Shown here: piece by piece, positions 27,962 to 37,283 of the stretch
Layout of the letters: each line of letters opens with the position of its first letter
Numbering within the stretch: the first letter of the stretch is position 1
Assembly (NCBI GenBank): GCA_003987725.1
Contig: RXJH01000004.1
Span: 365,372 to 429,371 of the forward strand
DNA length: 64,000 nt
Origin: Hyphomicrobium sp.
GTDB lineage: Bacteria; Pseudomonadota; Alphaproteobacteria; Rhizobiales; Hyphomicrobiaceae
Direction of reading: 5' to 3'
Notes under the pieces: generated by a model
Database searches by the model: none
What the model was told of the DNA's origin: nothing
What the model saw: the letters and a program-made list of their open reading frames with translations, nothing else
Made by a program: the position numbers and the translations under genes

Positions 27962-29530
27962 TTACTCTGCAGCGTCTGCTAGAAACTTGTTTGACGGCGC
28001 GGGCTTTTGGAAGTCCTCGGGGAAGCCGCGTACCGCACTCATGACCGGGAACGGCGTCAGTCCGCCCATGGCACAGAGCGAGCCGTCCGCCATCGTCACG
28101 CAAAGATCTTCGAGCAGGGCCAAATTCTTCGCGCGGTCGACGTCGGCGATGATCTTGTCGATCACTTCGACGCCGCGTGTCGAACCGATGCGGCAGGGCG
28201 TGCACTTGCCGCAACTTTCGATGGTGCAGAACTCCATCGCGAAACGCGCCTGCTTGGCCATATCGACCGTGTCGTCGAATACGACGAGACCGCCGTGGCC
28301 GACCATCGCGTCGACCTTGGCGAATTCCTCGTAATCCATCGGCACGTCGAACTTCGATGCCGGGATGTAGGCGCCGAGCGGGCCGCCCACCTGGACTGCG
28401 CGCGCCGGACGGCCCGTGGCGGTGCCGCCGCCCCAGTCTTCGATCAGCTGACGCGTCGTGACGCCGAAGGCCTTCTCGACCAGTCCGCCTTGCTTGATGT
28501 TGCCGGCGATCTGGAACGCCAAGGTGCCGCGCGAACGGCCGACGCCGTAGTCGCGATAGAACTCGCCGCCCTTGTCGATGATGATCGGTACGGCCGCGAA
28601 GCTCATCACGTTGTTGATGATCGTCGGCTTGCCGAACAGGCCTTCAATCGCGGGGATCGGCGGCTTGTAGCGAACGATGCCGCGCTTGCCCTCGATGCTT
28701 TCGAGCATGGAGGTTTCTTCGCCGCAGATGTAGGCGCCTGCACCCATGCGTACGAAGAGATCGAAGGAAAATTTGGTTCCCTGGATATTGTCGCCGAGCC
28801 AGTTGGCGCGACGCGCAATCTCAATCGCTTCGCGCAGAACATGCACCGAGTGCGGATATTCGGAACGGACGTAGATGTATCCCTTTTGCGCACCGCCCGC
28901 GACGGCCGCGATCGTCATGCCTTCGATCAGGCAGAATGGATCGCCTTCCATCAGCATACGGTCGGCAAAGGTGCCGCTATCGCCTTCGTCGGCGTTGCAG
29001 GCGATGTACTTTTCGCCGGCCGGCAAATCGTGGACCGTCTTCCATTTGATGCCGGTCGGGAAGCCAGCGCCGCCGCGTCCGCGGAGGCCCGAGGTCGTCA
29101 CTTCCGTGACGATGTCGATTGGCTTCATCTTAAGGGCCTTCGCAAGGCCCTGGAATCCGCCGTGCTTGCGATAATCCTCGATCGACAGCGGATCGGTGAT
29201 GCCGCAGCGCGCGAACGTCAGACGTTCCTGGTTTTTGAAGTACGGGATTTCTTCCGTCAGGCCGTGGCCCAAAGCATGGGTCTTGCCTTCGAGGAAGCCG
29301 GCATCGAAGAGGCCCGCCACGTCGCTTGCGGCAACCGGGCCATAGGCGACGCGGCCCTTCGGTGTTTCCACTTCGACGAGCGGCTCGAGGTAGAGCATGC
29401 CGCGCGAACCATTGCGGACGATCTGAATCTCGAGCTTGCGCTTTTTTGCTTCCGCGGTGATTGCGGCTGCAACTTCATCTGCACCGACCGAAAGGGCGGC
29501 GGCATCGCGTGGGATAAAGACCTTGATCAT
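27962..29530 (-). CDS. fdsB: Formate dehydrogenase beta subunit FdsB
   Basis: A 522-residue NuoF-like subunit holding FMN, a [4Fe-4S] cluster and the NAD site. The N-terminal 140 residues are the thioredoxin-like domain that follows the NuoF fusion pattern. FMN and NAD motifs are GLRGRGGAGFPTGIKW, CNADEGDSGTFADR and AGAYICGEETSML. The cluster cysteines are in ESCGKCTPCRIGSTRG and LEDLCVTM. It passes electrons from FdsA to NAD+. It overlaps fdsG by four bases (ATGA). Confidence 0.97.
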   Translation of the reverse strand: MIKVFIPRDAAALSVGADEVAAAITAEAKKRKLEIQIVRNGSRGMLYLEPLVEVETPKGRVAYGPVAASDVAGLFDAGFLEGKTHALGHGLTEEIPYFKNQERLTFARCGITDPLSIEDYRKHGGFQGLAKALKMKPIDIVTEVTTSGLRGRGGAGFPTGIKWKTVHDLPAGEKYIACNADEGDSGTFADRMLMEGDPFCLIEGMTIAAVAGGAQKGYIYVRSEYPHSVHVLREAIEIARRANWLGDNIQGTKFSFDLFVRMGAGAYICGEETSMLESIEGKRGIVRYKPPIPAIEGLFGKPTIINNVMSFAAVPIIIDKGGEFYRDYGVGRSRGTLAFQIAGNIKQGGLVEKAFGVTTRQLIEDWGGGTATGRPARAVQVGGPLGAYIPASKFDVPMDYEEFAKVDAMVGHGGLVVFDDTVDMAKQARFAMEFCTIESCGKCTPCRIGSTRGVEVIDKIIADVDRAKNLALLEDLCVTMADGSLCAMGGLTPFPVMSAVRGFPEDFQKPAPSNKFLADAAE

Positions 29531-30057
29531 TCCGCGGCTTCCTTCTCGAGTCCGCCGATGATCTCATCGAAACGTTTAGGATCGACTTTACCATAAAGCT
29601 TTTCGCCGACCATGATGGCTGGCGACAGCGCGCAGTTACCGAGGCAGAAGACCTGCTCGATGGTCACCATTCCATCCGCCGTCGTGCCACCGAGTGCCGT
29701 CCGCAGCGATTGCTCGGCGTGCTGACACAATGCGTCGGTCCCCATGGACTGGCAGGCCTCGGCGCGGCAGATCTTAACGACGTGCTTGCCGACAGGATGG
29801 CGCTTGAATTCGTGATAAAATGTCAGGACGCCGTAAATTTCGGCGCGCGAGCGGTTGAGTGCCCTTGCGATGACGGGCAACGTGGCGTCGGGGACGTAGC
29901 CGAGCTGGTGCTGCAAATCATGAAAGATTTCAAGAAGCTCATCAGGCTTGTTTCCGTGGCGTGCACACGACGCCAGCGCCGCGACCTCAGCAGGGGTCGG
30001 GGCCGGAACTTGATCCACCTGTGAGCCGTTCGATTTTTTTACGGCCTTCTTCGCCAT
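29527..30057 (-). CDS. fdsG: Formate dehydrogenase gamma subunit FdsG
   Basis: A 176-residue NuoE-like [2Fe-2S] subunit and the first gene of the fds operon. Cluster cysteines are at CRAEACQSMG and VFCLGNCALSPA. The N-terminal 20 residues are variable. It has its regulator upstream and a LysR-like dyad in the gap. Confidence 0.96.
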   Translation of the reverse strand: MAKKAVKKSNGSQVDQVPAPTPAEVAALASCARHGNKPDELLEIFHDLQHQLGYVPDATLPVIARALNRSRAEIYGVLTFYHEFKRHPVGKHVVKICRAEACQSMGTDALCQHAEQSLRTALGGTTADGMVTIEQVFCLGNCALSPAIMVGEKLYGKVDPKRFDEIIGGLEKEAAE

Positions 30058-30172
30058 GTTTGGCGTTTCCTCAGTGTTTGTTGGCGGTCGCGGTGACGCA
30101 GAAGGCCACTTTGCCGCATGATTTTAAGTGTGGCATCCGTCGCATGTATTCAAATCGATATGGTCGATCTCA

Positions 30173-30191
30173 TCATAGATTTCATCTATGA
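30173..30191. promoter_or_regulatory. Candidate FdsR (LysR-type) binding dyad
   Basis: A perfect inverted repeat TCATAGAT-TTC-ATCTATGA, which contains the LysR-type T-N11-A pattern (T30176 to A30188). It lies about 115 bases upstream of the fdsG start, between the regulator gene and the operon. Confidence 0.6.
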
Positions 30192-30260
30192 GGCGACGCA
30201 AAAACTGCGGGGGAATTCACAGTTTGAGGCAAATGTGGCGATCTAAGTGGCCGTTTCTCT

Positions 30261-31166
30261 TCAGGAAATAATGTTTACTGAAAATTTTGCGGCGGCCGCC
30301 TGGAAGGCGCGCACGAGGGGTGCGACAGGATCACGACTCTGTGCAACCAGCCCGACGCTGTGGGCGACTTTGGGCTCGACCAGGGGGATGGCCTTCAGTT
30401 CCGACTCGCTGCCGAGCAGGTCCAGTAAGTAATGAGGCATCACGCTCGCGAGCTGCATCAGCCTGACATTTGAATAAAGATTGATCACCGAGTTGGTTTC
30501 GAGCGCGGGCGTGGGGCGGCATCCAGCATCGTGAAAGGCACGATCGATGATTCGCCGGTTCTGCATGTTCGACGTCAGAAGTCCGAGCGGCAACTCGGCG
30601 GCTTCGCGCCAAGTCACGGTCTCCCGATCAGCAAAGGCATGGCCTTCCGGGATGAATAGACAGTAGCGTTCGAAGTAGAGCGGCGTCGCGACGAGGCCGT
30701 TGATCGGCTCGTTGTCGAGATAGGTGATACCGGCGTCGATCGAATAGTCGTCGAGCCCGCGGAGAATTTCCTCAGAACTCATCGACATGATCGTGAAGTT
30801 GATCTGCGGGTGCAGACGCTGGATGTCCCGCGTCAGGTAGGGGATCATTGGCAACGCCGACGGAATGGCGCCGAGCGTCAGCCGGCCGGTCAGGCCGAAG
30901 TCGCTGATCGCGAGGTGGGCCAGCTCCTGATGCATCGACGCCCAATTGCTAAGGATGAGTTGCGCCCACTTGAGGACGCGCTCTCCCTCCTGCGTCAGGC
31001 CCTGATACCGCTGGCCGCGTTCGACGATGGGGACGCCAAGCTCGAGCTCAAGCTGGCGAATGCGCCCCGAGAGCGTCGGTTGCGTGACGTTGCAAGCCTG
31101 AGCGGCGCGCGTGAAATGCTTCTCGCGTGCGAGGGCGACGAGATATTGAAGCTGGCGGATGTCCAT
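30261..31166 (-). CDS. LysR-type regulator of the fds operon
   Basis: A 301-residue LysR protein. The helix-turn-helix region is LVALAREKHFTRAAQACNVTQPTLSGRIRQLE (about 8-40) and the effector domain starts near residue 90. It lies just upstream of fdsG in the same direction with 203 bases between, which fits an FdsR that activates formate dehydrogenase with formate or a related signal. The effector is not visible in the sequence. Confidence 0.88.
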   Translation of the reverse strand: MDIRQLQYLVALAREKHFTRAAQACNVTQPTLSGRIRQLELELGVPIVERGQRYQGLTQEGERVLKWAQLILSNWASMHQELAHLAISDFGLTGRLTLGAIPSALPMIPYLTRDIQRLHPQINFTIMSMSSEEILRGLDDYSIDAGITYLDNEPINGLVATPLYFERYCLFIPEGHAFADRETVTWREAAELPLGLLTSNMQNRRIIDRAFHDAGCRPTPALETNSVINLYSNVRLMQLASVMPHYLLDLLGSESELKAIPLVEPKVAHSVGLVAQSRDPVAPLVRAFQAAAAKFSVNIIS

Positions 31167-31282
31167 TTGTCTCTCTCTCCCGAGAGAGGGCTAATCATCG
31201 GCGGCCCGATGAGCAAATGCAAACTCGCAGCCCGTCCCAGGCTCGACCGGCCCGCTGGCGCGGGCAAAGACCGGCTGCGGGT

Positions 31283-32026
31283 TTAGAAGTCCAGTCCGCC
31301 GGCGTCGAAAACGTGGCCCGAGAGGGAACGCCCACGGCGCGACGCCAGATGGAGCGCCAGAGTGGCGACATCGGGCTCGTTCGCGAGGTAGGCGCCGGAA
31401 TGGCCGCCATCATAGAAGGCCCTCGGGCCGACGCCGTTGATGCGGATGCCCTTGCCGGCCCATTCGCGCGCTTCATTGGCGATCATCGCCGCGAGTGCGG
31501 TGCGGGCGAAGCCGGCGACGGCGGCCGTACGGCGATCTTGGGGTTCGGGCATTTTGAGGACGTTCAAGACCATGCCTTCGCTCAGCACCACGCACATGCG
31601 ATTGGCGATGACGCGCGTCAGCTGCGCGAGGGGCGCGAGCTTCGCTTCGATGAGGGCTTCGAGATCGCCGTCGGCGTTCACGGCCTCAATTTCGGTGGTC
31701 GAGATCGACGCCATATTGATCGCCGCGTCGAGGCCGCCATAGGTCTGCGCCGACGTCTGCGCGAATTTCGCGGCGCAATCGGCGTTCGATATGTCGAGAG
31801 TGTGGAGGCGAATTTCGCTGGCGCTCTGGGTCAATAGTGCGGCCAGTTCGACCAGTTCCGGGGAAAGATCGGTCGTATGAACAACGAGGCGGCCTTTCAG
31901 GTCCGCGAAGGCGCGTGCGACGTCAACGCCCGCTACGCCCGTGAGACCCGTGATCAGGATGCGTGCCCGCGCAAGCTCGCTCGAGACTTCGCTTTCGACG
32001 CTGGCACCTACTCGATCCATGTACAT
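31283..32026 (-). CDS. SDR-fold protein lacking the catalytic Tyr/Lys motif
   Basis: A 247-residue protein with SDR architecture: ILITGLTGVAGVDVARAF at the N terminus, DISNAD, MASIS, VNADGDLEA and IRINGVGP. The nucleotide motif is TGLTGVAG rather than TGxxxGIG, and the usual YxxxK is absent; the region reads AVAGFARTALAAMI. The end is GHVFDAGGLDF. So it may bind nucleotide but is unlikely to be a normal dehydrogenase. GAGGGGAAG precedes the ATG. Placed upstream of the LysR gene by 116 bases, it may be cotranscribed with it. Confidence 0.75.
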   Translation of the reverse strand: MYMDRVGASVESEVSSELARARILITGLTGVAGVDVARAFADLKGRLVVHTTDLSPELVELAALLTQSASEIRLHTLDISNADCAAKFAQTSAQTYGGLDAAINMASISTTEIEAVNADGDLEALIEAKLAPLAQLTRVIANRMCVVLSEGMVLNVLKMPEPQDRRTAAVAGFARTALAAMIANEAREWAGKGIRINGVGPRAFYDGGHSGAYLANEPDVATLALHLASRRGRSLSGHVFDAGGLDF

Positions 32027-32361
32027 GCGCTCTTCCCCTCTTGAACAATACGCTTAACCGGCGAACGCGAGAGGCGCCGTCGGTTGCACGATAGCATGCC
32101 GATTCGCCTAACGAGACCTAAACAGCGCGCCGATTCGGGTTTGCGGGAGACAGGTCAAGGGCGCTTTTGCGGCTATGCACGGGTGCGGACATATGTTCGC
32201 AAGATAGAATCGTGTGACCTCGGCGCCCCGGCGGGGGTATGATCAGGCCGGTTGTGCCGGTGCCGCGCGAAAAGGTGGTGATAGCGGCCGCCGGTACATT
32301 GCTTCCGTTCATCCGTCTGCGAAGGTTAAAGGCAGACGAATCGAAGGCAGCCTGGAACACC
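32027..32361. other. Divergent intergenic region before the EAL-like gene
   Basis: About 335 bases with no evident gene or RNA. An ATG at 32239 opens a frame that could extend the next protein by 41 residues, but that extension has no recognisable character. Confidence 0.5.
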
Positions 32362-34680
32362 ATGACAAAGCAGGACATTTCAAAGCCGCAGGCCAGTGTC
32401 GCTCCGCTCGACATTGCTGCGCCGTCGCAGGCTATCGGACCCGCTCCCTCGACGGGTCCGGCCGCACCTACCACCGATGAGGCCAACGACACGCTGCCAG
32501 AACCAGCGCCGAAGGACGGGCTCATTGTGCTTTCGATCGTGATCGTCTCGGCGGCGTTTGCGATGATGTGCTTCATGCAGATCGGGCTTTCGCTGTCCGT
32601 TTCAGCCGCGACTGGCGTCGTCGTGCTGGCGCTGTCGATGCTCGTGCACAAGCAGGTTCAGAAATCGGCGCAGATCGCTCAGCTCAAAGCGGAACTTGCG
32701 CAATCGCGGCACGAGGTGAAGCCGAACGGCGTCAAAGCGAACGAGGCGAAGGCCGCTGCTCCGAAAGTGATGGGCGTGCCGGTACGTCCAGCGACGGCTG
32801 CGGCGCCCGCGCCTGCCGTCGCTCCGGTTTCGAGCACTCCCGAAGCGCGAATTCGCGAACTGAGCCGCGACATCGGCAATCTGGTGCCGCGTTCTGATGC
32901 TGCGGTGCCCGCACAGCCTGCCGGTAATCCGCAGCCGAAGCCGGTTGCCCCTGAACAGGCGGCGGTTCGCGCGACAGCGTCTGCCGATGCCATGTCCGAT
33001 CGCGGCGGCGACAAGCAGGGGCGTGCAGCGCCGCGCCCTGTCATGCAATCCGCTCAACCCGCTATGCAACAACCCTCGATGCAAGCTGCGGCGCAGCCTT
33101 CTCTCGAGATTCCTGCGAAAGCGCCGTTGAAGCCAGTGTCAGATGCCAAGGGCCGTCCGACGTTTGCAGCTCCGGTGGCCGACAGACCGGCTCCTCCCGA
33201 GGCGGCCCGCGAGCGCTGGTCGTTCCGGAGGCGGGTCGACACGCAGCCGCAGCCCGTCAAAGGGCCGACGCCAGCCCCTGGCTGGCCAGCCGCCGATGCG
33301 ACGCCTGCTGCCAACCCCGCCGTGACGATCGAAGGTGATCTCGAGCTGGTCCAGCGGAAGATCAAAGAGCTTGCGGATGAAGTAAACGCTGCTGAAGCTT
33401 TGCGCGCGCCGAAACCGGCGCGTCCGAACGATCGGGCGAAGACGCCTTCGAGCGCGCTCGAGGAGTCAATCGGTGCGCTCCGGGCGGTTGCCAACAACAT
33501 GCGGCAGCGTCCTTCGCTCGGCGATTTCGTGCCGACACTCGACACGGCGGCGCCGAAGCCAGCTGCAGCGCCCGCTCCTGGGCCGATGATGCCGGCGGCC
33601 GCTGCTGCCGCGATGTCCGCACCGGCTCAGGCGTTACCGGCTCAGGCGTTCGTTCCGCCGGTCGCGGCCGAACCGTCACCGTCGCAAGGTCTCGGCGAAC
33701 TCGTCATTCCGGCGACTGCTGAGCGTATCGCCGGTTTCGAAGCCGACGAAGATACGAGCGCTGGCTCAGGGCTCGATCAGCCGGGTTTGGATGGGCTGAC
33801 GGGTGAGCCAGCTGGCGTTCCGGACGAACAGGCGTTGCCGCTTCCCGAGCTGGCGCTTCCCGAACTGCCTGTATTGGAGTTCGCGGCAGACGCGGCACCC
33901 AATCCGGAACTGCCGCCGCGTGTGGCTGCGGTCGCGCGTGCCATCGAAGACGAACTGCTCGATGTCATGCTTGGGCCGATCGTTACACTCGCGGAGCATT
34001 CGGTCGGTCATTACGAAATGACGACCATCCTGCGATCTTCGACGGGCGAGGCGCTGGAAGCGAACGAAGAGGACTTCGCTTTGATCGGCGAACTCGACTC
34101 GCGCTTCGATATTGTGCGTCTCAATCGTGCGGCGGCGCTCGCGGGCCGGATGGATGCGCGGGATAGGGGCGGCTTGCTATTGACGAGTTTCCTCGGATCG
34201 TCGGTTACGAGCAGGGCCTTCCTCGAATCCTTTGCTCACACCTACGAAGCCCGGCCGCGAATTGCCGCGCAGCTCGTGCTGACGTTCTCTCAGCGTACGC
34301 TCGATGGCTTCACGCCGGCGGCATGGCAGGCGCTGCGGGATATGCACTCGTTCGGTTTCCACTTTGCGCTCGACCAGGTAACGCACATGGGAACGGACTT
34401 TGCCGCGCTTCAGCAAACTGGTTTCCGCTTCGTCCGGCTCGGTGCGCAAGCGCTTCTCGACGGCATGACCGCACGCGACCGTTTCGTGCCGGCTGAGGAG
34501 ATCCTGCAGCGGGCGACGCTCGCCGGACTGTCGATCGTCGCGAACGGGATCGCGGACGCCGCGACGCAGAAGCGGTTGCTCGATACCGGCGTATTGCTCG
34601 GCCAGGGAACGCTCTTCGGCGCTCCCCGCCAGGTCAACGTCAGTGGCGGTGCACCGGCCAAGCATTCGGCCGCCGCTTAA
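32362..34680 (+). CDS. Membrane protein with a degenerate EAL domain
   Basis: A 772-residue protein. Two hydrophobic segments lie near residues 55 and 75 (LIVLSIVIVSAAFAMMCFM; ATGVVVLALSMLVH), followed by a very long Ala/Pro/Gln-rich disordered linker to about residue 530. The C-terminal 230 residues have the EAL fold, but the catalytic motifs are lost: EAL reads EMT in HYEMTTILR, the EITE block reads VLTFSQRT, DDFGTG reads LDQVTHMGTD, and KID reads VRLG. It is therefore probably not a c-di-GMP phosphodiesterase, and may bind c-di-GMP or another partner. The start at 32362 has GGAAC upstream. Confidence 0.75.
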   Translation: MTKQDISKPQASVAPLDIAAPSQAIGPAPSTGPAAPTTDEANDTLPEPAPKDGLIVLSIVIVSAAFAMMCFMQIGLSLSVSAATGVVVLALSMLVHKQVQKSAQIAQLKAELAQSRHEVKPNGVKANEAKAAAPKVMGVPVRPATAAAPAPAVAPVSSTPEARIRELSRDIGNLVPRSDAAVPAQPAGNPQPKPVAPEQAAVRATASADAMSDRGGDKQGRAAPRPVMQSAQPAMQQPSMQAAAQPSLEIPAKAPLKPVSDAKGRPTFAAPVADRPAPPEAARERWSFRRRVDTQPQPVKGPTPAPGWPAADATPAANPAVTIEGDLELVQRKIKELADEVNAAEALRAPKPARPNDRAKTPSSALEESIGALRAVANNMRQRPSLGDFVPTLDTAAPKPAAAPAPGPMMPAAAAAAMSAPAQALPAQAFVPPVAAEPSPSQGLGELVIPATAERIAGFEADEDTSAGSGLDQPGLDGLTGEPAGVPDEQALPLPELALPELPVLEFAADAAPNPELPPRVAAVARAIEDELLDVMLGPIVTLAEHSVGHYEMTTILRSSTGEALEANEEDFALIGELDSRFDIVRLNRAAALAGRMDARDRGGLLLTSFLGSSVTSRAFLESFAHTYEARPRIAAQLVLTFSQRTLDGFTPAAWQALRDMHSFGFHFALDQVTHMGTDFAALQQTGFRFVRLGAQALLDGMTARDRFVPAEEILQRATLAGLSIVANGIADAATQKRLLDTGVLLGQGTLFGAPRQVNVSGGAPAKHSAAA

Positions 34681-34730
34681 CGAACTCCATTACGAACTGG
34701 GCGCGGCCGCCCAAAAGGACGTGTGACGAC

Positions 34731-34754
34731 GGAGCCGGATGACAGTCCGGCTCC
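34731..34754 (+). terminator. Hairpin after the EAL-like gene
   Basis: GGAGCCGGA, loop TGACAG, TCCGGCTCC; a perfect 9-bp stem, weakly T-rich afterwards. Probable terminator. Confidence 0.5.
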
Positions 34755-34817
34755 GGCTCGTTTATAGGCCGCAAATCGAGGTCGCATTAACGGATCTGAT
34801 CTCGCGTAAGGCCTCGC

Positions 34818-35672
34818 ATGACTGGCATTCCCCTTATTTCCTCCATCGCGCCGTTCGCCGCCTCGTCCGATCTCTGGTTCGTCGACATATGGGGCGTGAT
34901 GCACAACGGCGTCCGGCCGTTCGCGTCATCGGTCGCGGCTTGCGAGGCTTTCCGGAAGCAGGGCGGCACCCTGCTTCTCGTCACCAATTCTCCCCGACCG
35001 CACGAGAGCGTCGCGCGCCAGCTCGACAGCATCGGCGTGGCGCGTTCCGCCTATGACGGCATCGTGAGTTCGGGCGATGTTTCACGCAGCCTGATCGACG
35101 CCTGGGCCGGTCGGCGCATCGTGCACATCGGACCGGAGCGCGATCTGCCGATCTTCGTCGGGCTGCGTGCGGTCCCCGGGGCGTCTGCGGACAATGCGGA
35201 GGTCGCGGTCTGCACCGGGCTCTTCGACGACGAAACCGAAACGCCGGAGAGCTATTCGGCGCTGCTGCAAACGCTCAAGGCGCGCAACGTGCCGATGATC
35301 TGCGCCAATCCCGATCTGAAGGTCGAGCGTGGCGGCCGCATCATCTATTGCGCCGGTGCGATCGCTGCCGCCTACGTCGCGCTGGGTGGGACCGTGAGTT
35401 ATGCCGGCAAGCCCTTTCGTCCGATTTACGATCTGGCGCTGCGCACAGGGTCCGAATTGCGCGGGCGCGAGGTCAGCAAGGATCGCGTTCTCGCCATCGG
35501 TGACGGCGTTGGGACCGATATCGCGGGCGCGGCGAACTTCGGCGTTCGTTCCGTCTTCATCGCGAGCGGCGTGCATGTCCGCTCGGATGAGTTGCTGCCT
35601 GAAGCGGCCGGGCGACTTTTCCCAGCGGATAAGCCGCAGCCGGTTGCGGTGATGAAGAGCTTCAGCTGGTAA
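34818..35672 (+). CDS. HAD-type hydrolase (TIGR01459 type)
   Basis: A 284-residue HAD phosphatase of the NagD-like group. Motif I is WFVDIWGVMHNGVRPF, with the nucleophile Asp in a DxWG variant; motif II is LLVTNSPRP; motif IV is AIGDGVGTDIAGAANFG. The class IIA cap lies in the middle. Alphaproteobacterial members of TIGR01459 have this same variant. The substrate is not known. Confidence 0.88.
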   Translation: MTGIPLISSIAPFAASSDLWFVDIWGVMHNGVRPFASSVAACEAFRKQGGTLLLVTNSPRPHESVARQLDSIGVARSAYDGIVSSGDVSRSLIDAWAGRRIVHIGPERDLPIFVGLRAVPGASADNAEVAVCTGLFDDETETPESYSALLQTLKARNVPMICANPDLKVERGGRIIYCAGAIAAAYVALGGTVSYAGKPFRPIYDLALRTGSELRGREVSKDRVLAIGDGVGTDIAGAANFGVRSVFIASGVHVRSDELLPEAAGRLFPADKPQPVAVMKSFSW

Positions 35673-35697
35673 GCGGCTCCGCGCGTGCGGGCGTGGT

Positions 35698-36696
35698 TCA
35701 GGCCACCGTCAGGACGATCTTGCCGATGTGAGCGCTACTCTCCATCCGTGCGTGGGCTTCGGCGGCTTGCGCGAGCGGATAGGTGCCGTCGATCGGCACT
35801 TTGATCTCGCCCGCCACGATGCGCGGAATGACATGCTCTTCGATACTCCGGGCGATGTCGCCCTTCACTTCGGGCGAGCGTATGCGCAAGGTCGATCCGG
35901 TGAGCGTCAGTCGCTTCAGCATGACGCGAATGAAGTCCACGGTTGCCGTCGAACCCTTCTGAAAGGCGATGTTGACGAGACGGCCGTCGTCGCCGAGCGA
36001 ACGAATGTTCTTCTCGATGTAGTCGCCGCCGACCATGTCGAGGATCACGTCAACGCCTTTACCCGCGGTCTCGCTCTTGATGACCTGCGCGAAATCTGCG
36101 GTCCGGTAATTGATCGCCACGTCGGCGCCGAGTGCGCGCGCGGCTGCACATTTTTCATCGGAGCCGACGGTTGTGAAGACTGTCGCGCCGAAGGCCTTCG
36201 CGAGCTGGATCGCAGTGACGCCGATGCCGCCCGTGCCGCCGTGGACGAGGAATTCCTCGCCGCCCTTGAGATGGCCGCGATCGAATACGTTGTGCCAGAC
36301 CGTGAAGAACGTCTCGGGGATGGCTGCTGCTTCGATGAAAGAAATCGCGTCCGGCTTCTTGATGCAGGAAAGCTCGGAGACCGCGACGTATTCGGCGTAG
36401 CCGCCGCCGGGGACGAGCGCCATGACGGCATCGCCCACGGCGAGATCACGAGCGTTCTCTCCGAGCGCTGCGATCACGCCGGAGACTTCAAGGCCCGGCA
36501 GCTCGGAATGGCCTTTCGGCGCCGGATAATTTCCCTGCCTCTGGAGCACGTCGGGCCGGTTTACGCCCGCAGCTGCAACCTTAATCAGCACTTCACCGGC
36601 TTTCGGCTGCGGCACCGGCACGTCGGTCAGCTGCAACACCTCGGGGCCGCCGGATCCCGCGATCACAATGGCTTTCATCGACGTCGGCAGATTCAT
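35698..36696 (-). CDS. Quinone oxidoreductase, PIG3-like zinc-free MDR
   Basis: A 332-residue MDR oxidoreductase. Family blocks are NRPDVLQRQGNYPAPKGHSELPGLEVSGVI and the nucleotide motif LVHGGTGGIGVTAIQLAKAFGA; no structural zinc cysteines are seen. The match is to the TIGR02824 (PIG3) type, which reduces quinones with NADPH. I start at MNLPTSMKAI because the 47 codons upstream have no homology and an MDR normally starts there. It diverges from the DUF1192 gene. Confidence 0.92.
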   Translation of the reverse strand: MNLPTSMKAIVIAGSGGPEVLQLTDVPVPQPKAGEVLIKVAAAGVNRPDVLQRQGNYPAPKGHSELPGLEVSGVIAALGENARDLAVGDAVMALVPGGGYAEYVAVSELSCIKKPDAISFIEAAAIPETFFTVWHNVFDRGHLKGGEEFLVHGGTGGIGVTAIQLAKAFGATVFTTVGSDEKCAAARALGADVAINYRTADFAQVIKSETAGKGVDVILDMVGGDYIEKNIRSLGDDGRLVNIAFQKGSTATVDFIRVMLKRLTLTGSTLRIRSPEVKGDIARSIEEHVIPRIVAGEIKVPIDGTYPLAQAAEAHARMESSAHIGKIVLTVA

Positions 36697-36872
36697 CGCG
36701 TTCGCTTTCTCATTGAAGACGCGAGAGGAATGCACCGGTATGTCGCTCGGAGCAAGCGGATCGGCGTAACGGCAATGGTCCGTTTGGCCGGTTGCGTTCT
36801 TCGCGCGAGCAACTCTCGACCGTTTGCGGCATCTCACATAAGCTGCCGGAAAAGAGAATTGGAGGAACAGCC

Positions 36873-37064
36873 ATGGACCTCGATGATCTGATGCCGCGAA
36901 AGAAACCGGCCGGCACGGCGATCGGAGACAATCTTGAAACGCTGTCTGTCGCCGAGCTCGAAAGGCGCGTGAAGGATCTCGAAGACGAGATCGTGCGCGT
37001 GAACGTGGAGCTGCAACGCAAGCGTCAGCACGAGGCAGCGGCCCGCGCGCTTTTCAAATCGTGA
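36873..37064 (+). CDS. DUF1192 small coiled-coil protein
   Basis: A 63-residue protein (MDLDDLMPRKKPAG at the start, then VAELERRVKDLEDEIVRVNVEL), mainly one coiled coil. DUF1192 is found throughout alphaproteobacteria and its function is unknown. The ATG follows a strong GGAGGAAC. Confidence 0.88.
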   Translation: MDLDDLMPRKKPAGTAIGDNLETLSVAELERRVKDLEDEIVRVNVELQRKRQHEAAARALFKS

Positions 37065-37240
37065 AGAAGTTCTGAAGTATTTATCTGAAATGCGTTCGAT
37101 GCCGTTCGATTTCGAGACCGGTCAAATTCGAACACTGTGCCAATTCGCTAATTTCGCACTGTCCAAAGGCTGACGCGGCTTAACTCGACTTTAAGCAAAT
37201 CCCGGCAATTTGGGCGTCGATCCGGGCCATCTGGATATAA

Positions 37241-37256
37241 GCGGCCCCTCTGCCGC
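37241..37256 (+). other. Hairpin before the terminator, possible part of a small RNA
   Basis: GCGGC, loop CCCTCT, GCCGC, about 30 bases before the strong terminator. Together they could form the 3' part of a structured RNA. No coding frame accounts for it. Confidence 0.35.
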
Positions 37257-37283
37257 TGAATTGACGCCTCTCTGTTGACTTTC

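Noticed and set aside
28007-29596. Long open frame antisense to fdsB (529 codons)
   Set aside because: Same shadow effect over a clear NuoF-like gene; no domain or ribosome site.
35728-36891. Open frame antisense to the quinone oxidoreductase (387 codons)
   Set aside because: Shadow of a well-supported MDR gene.
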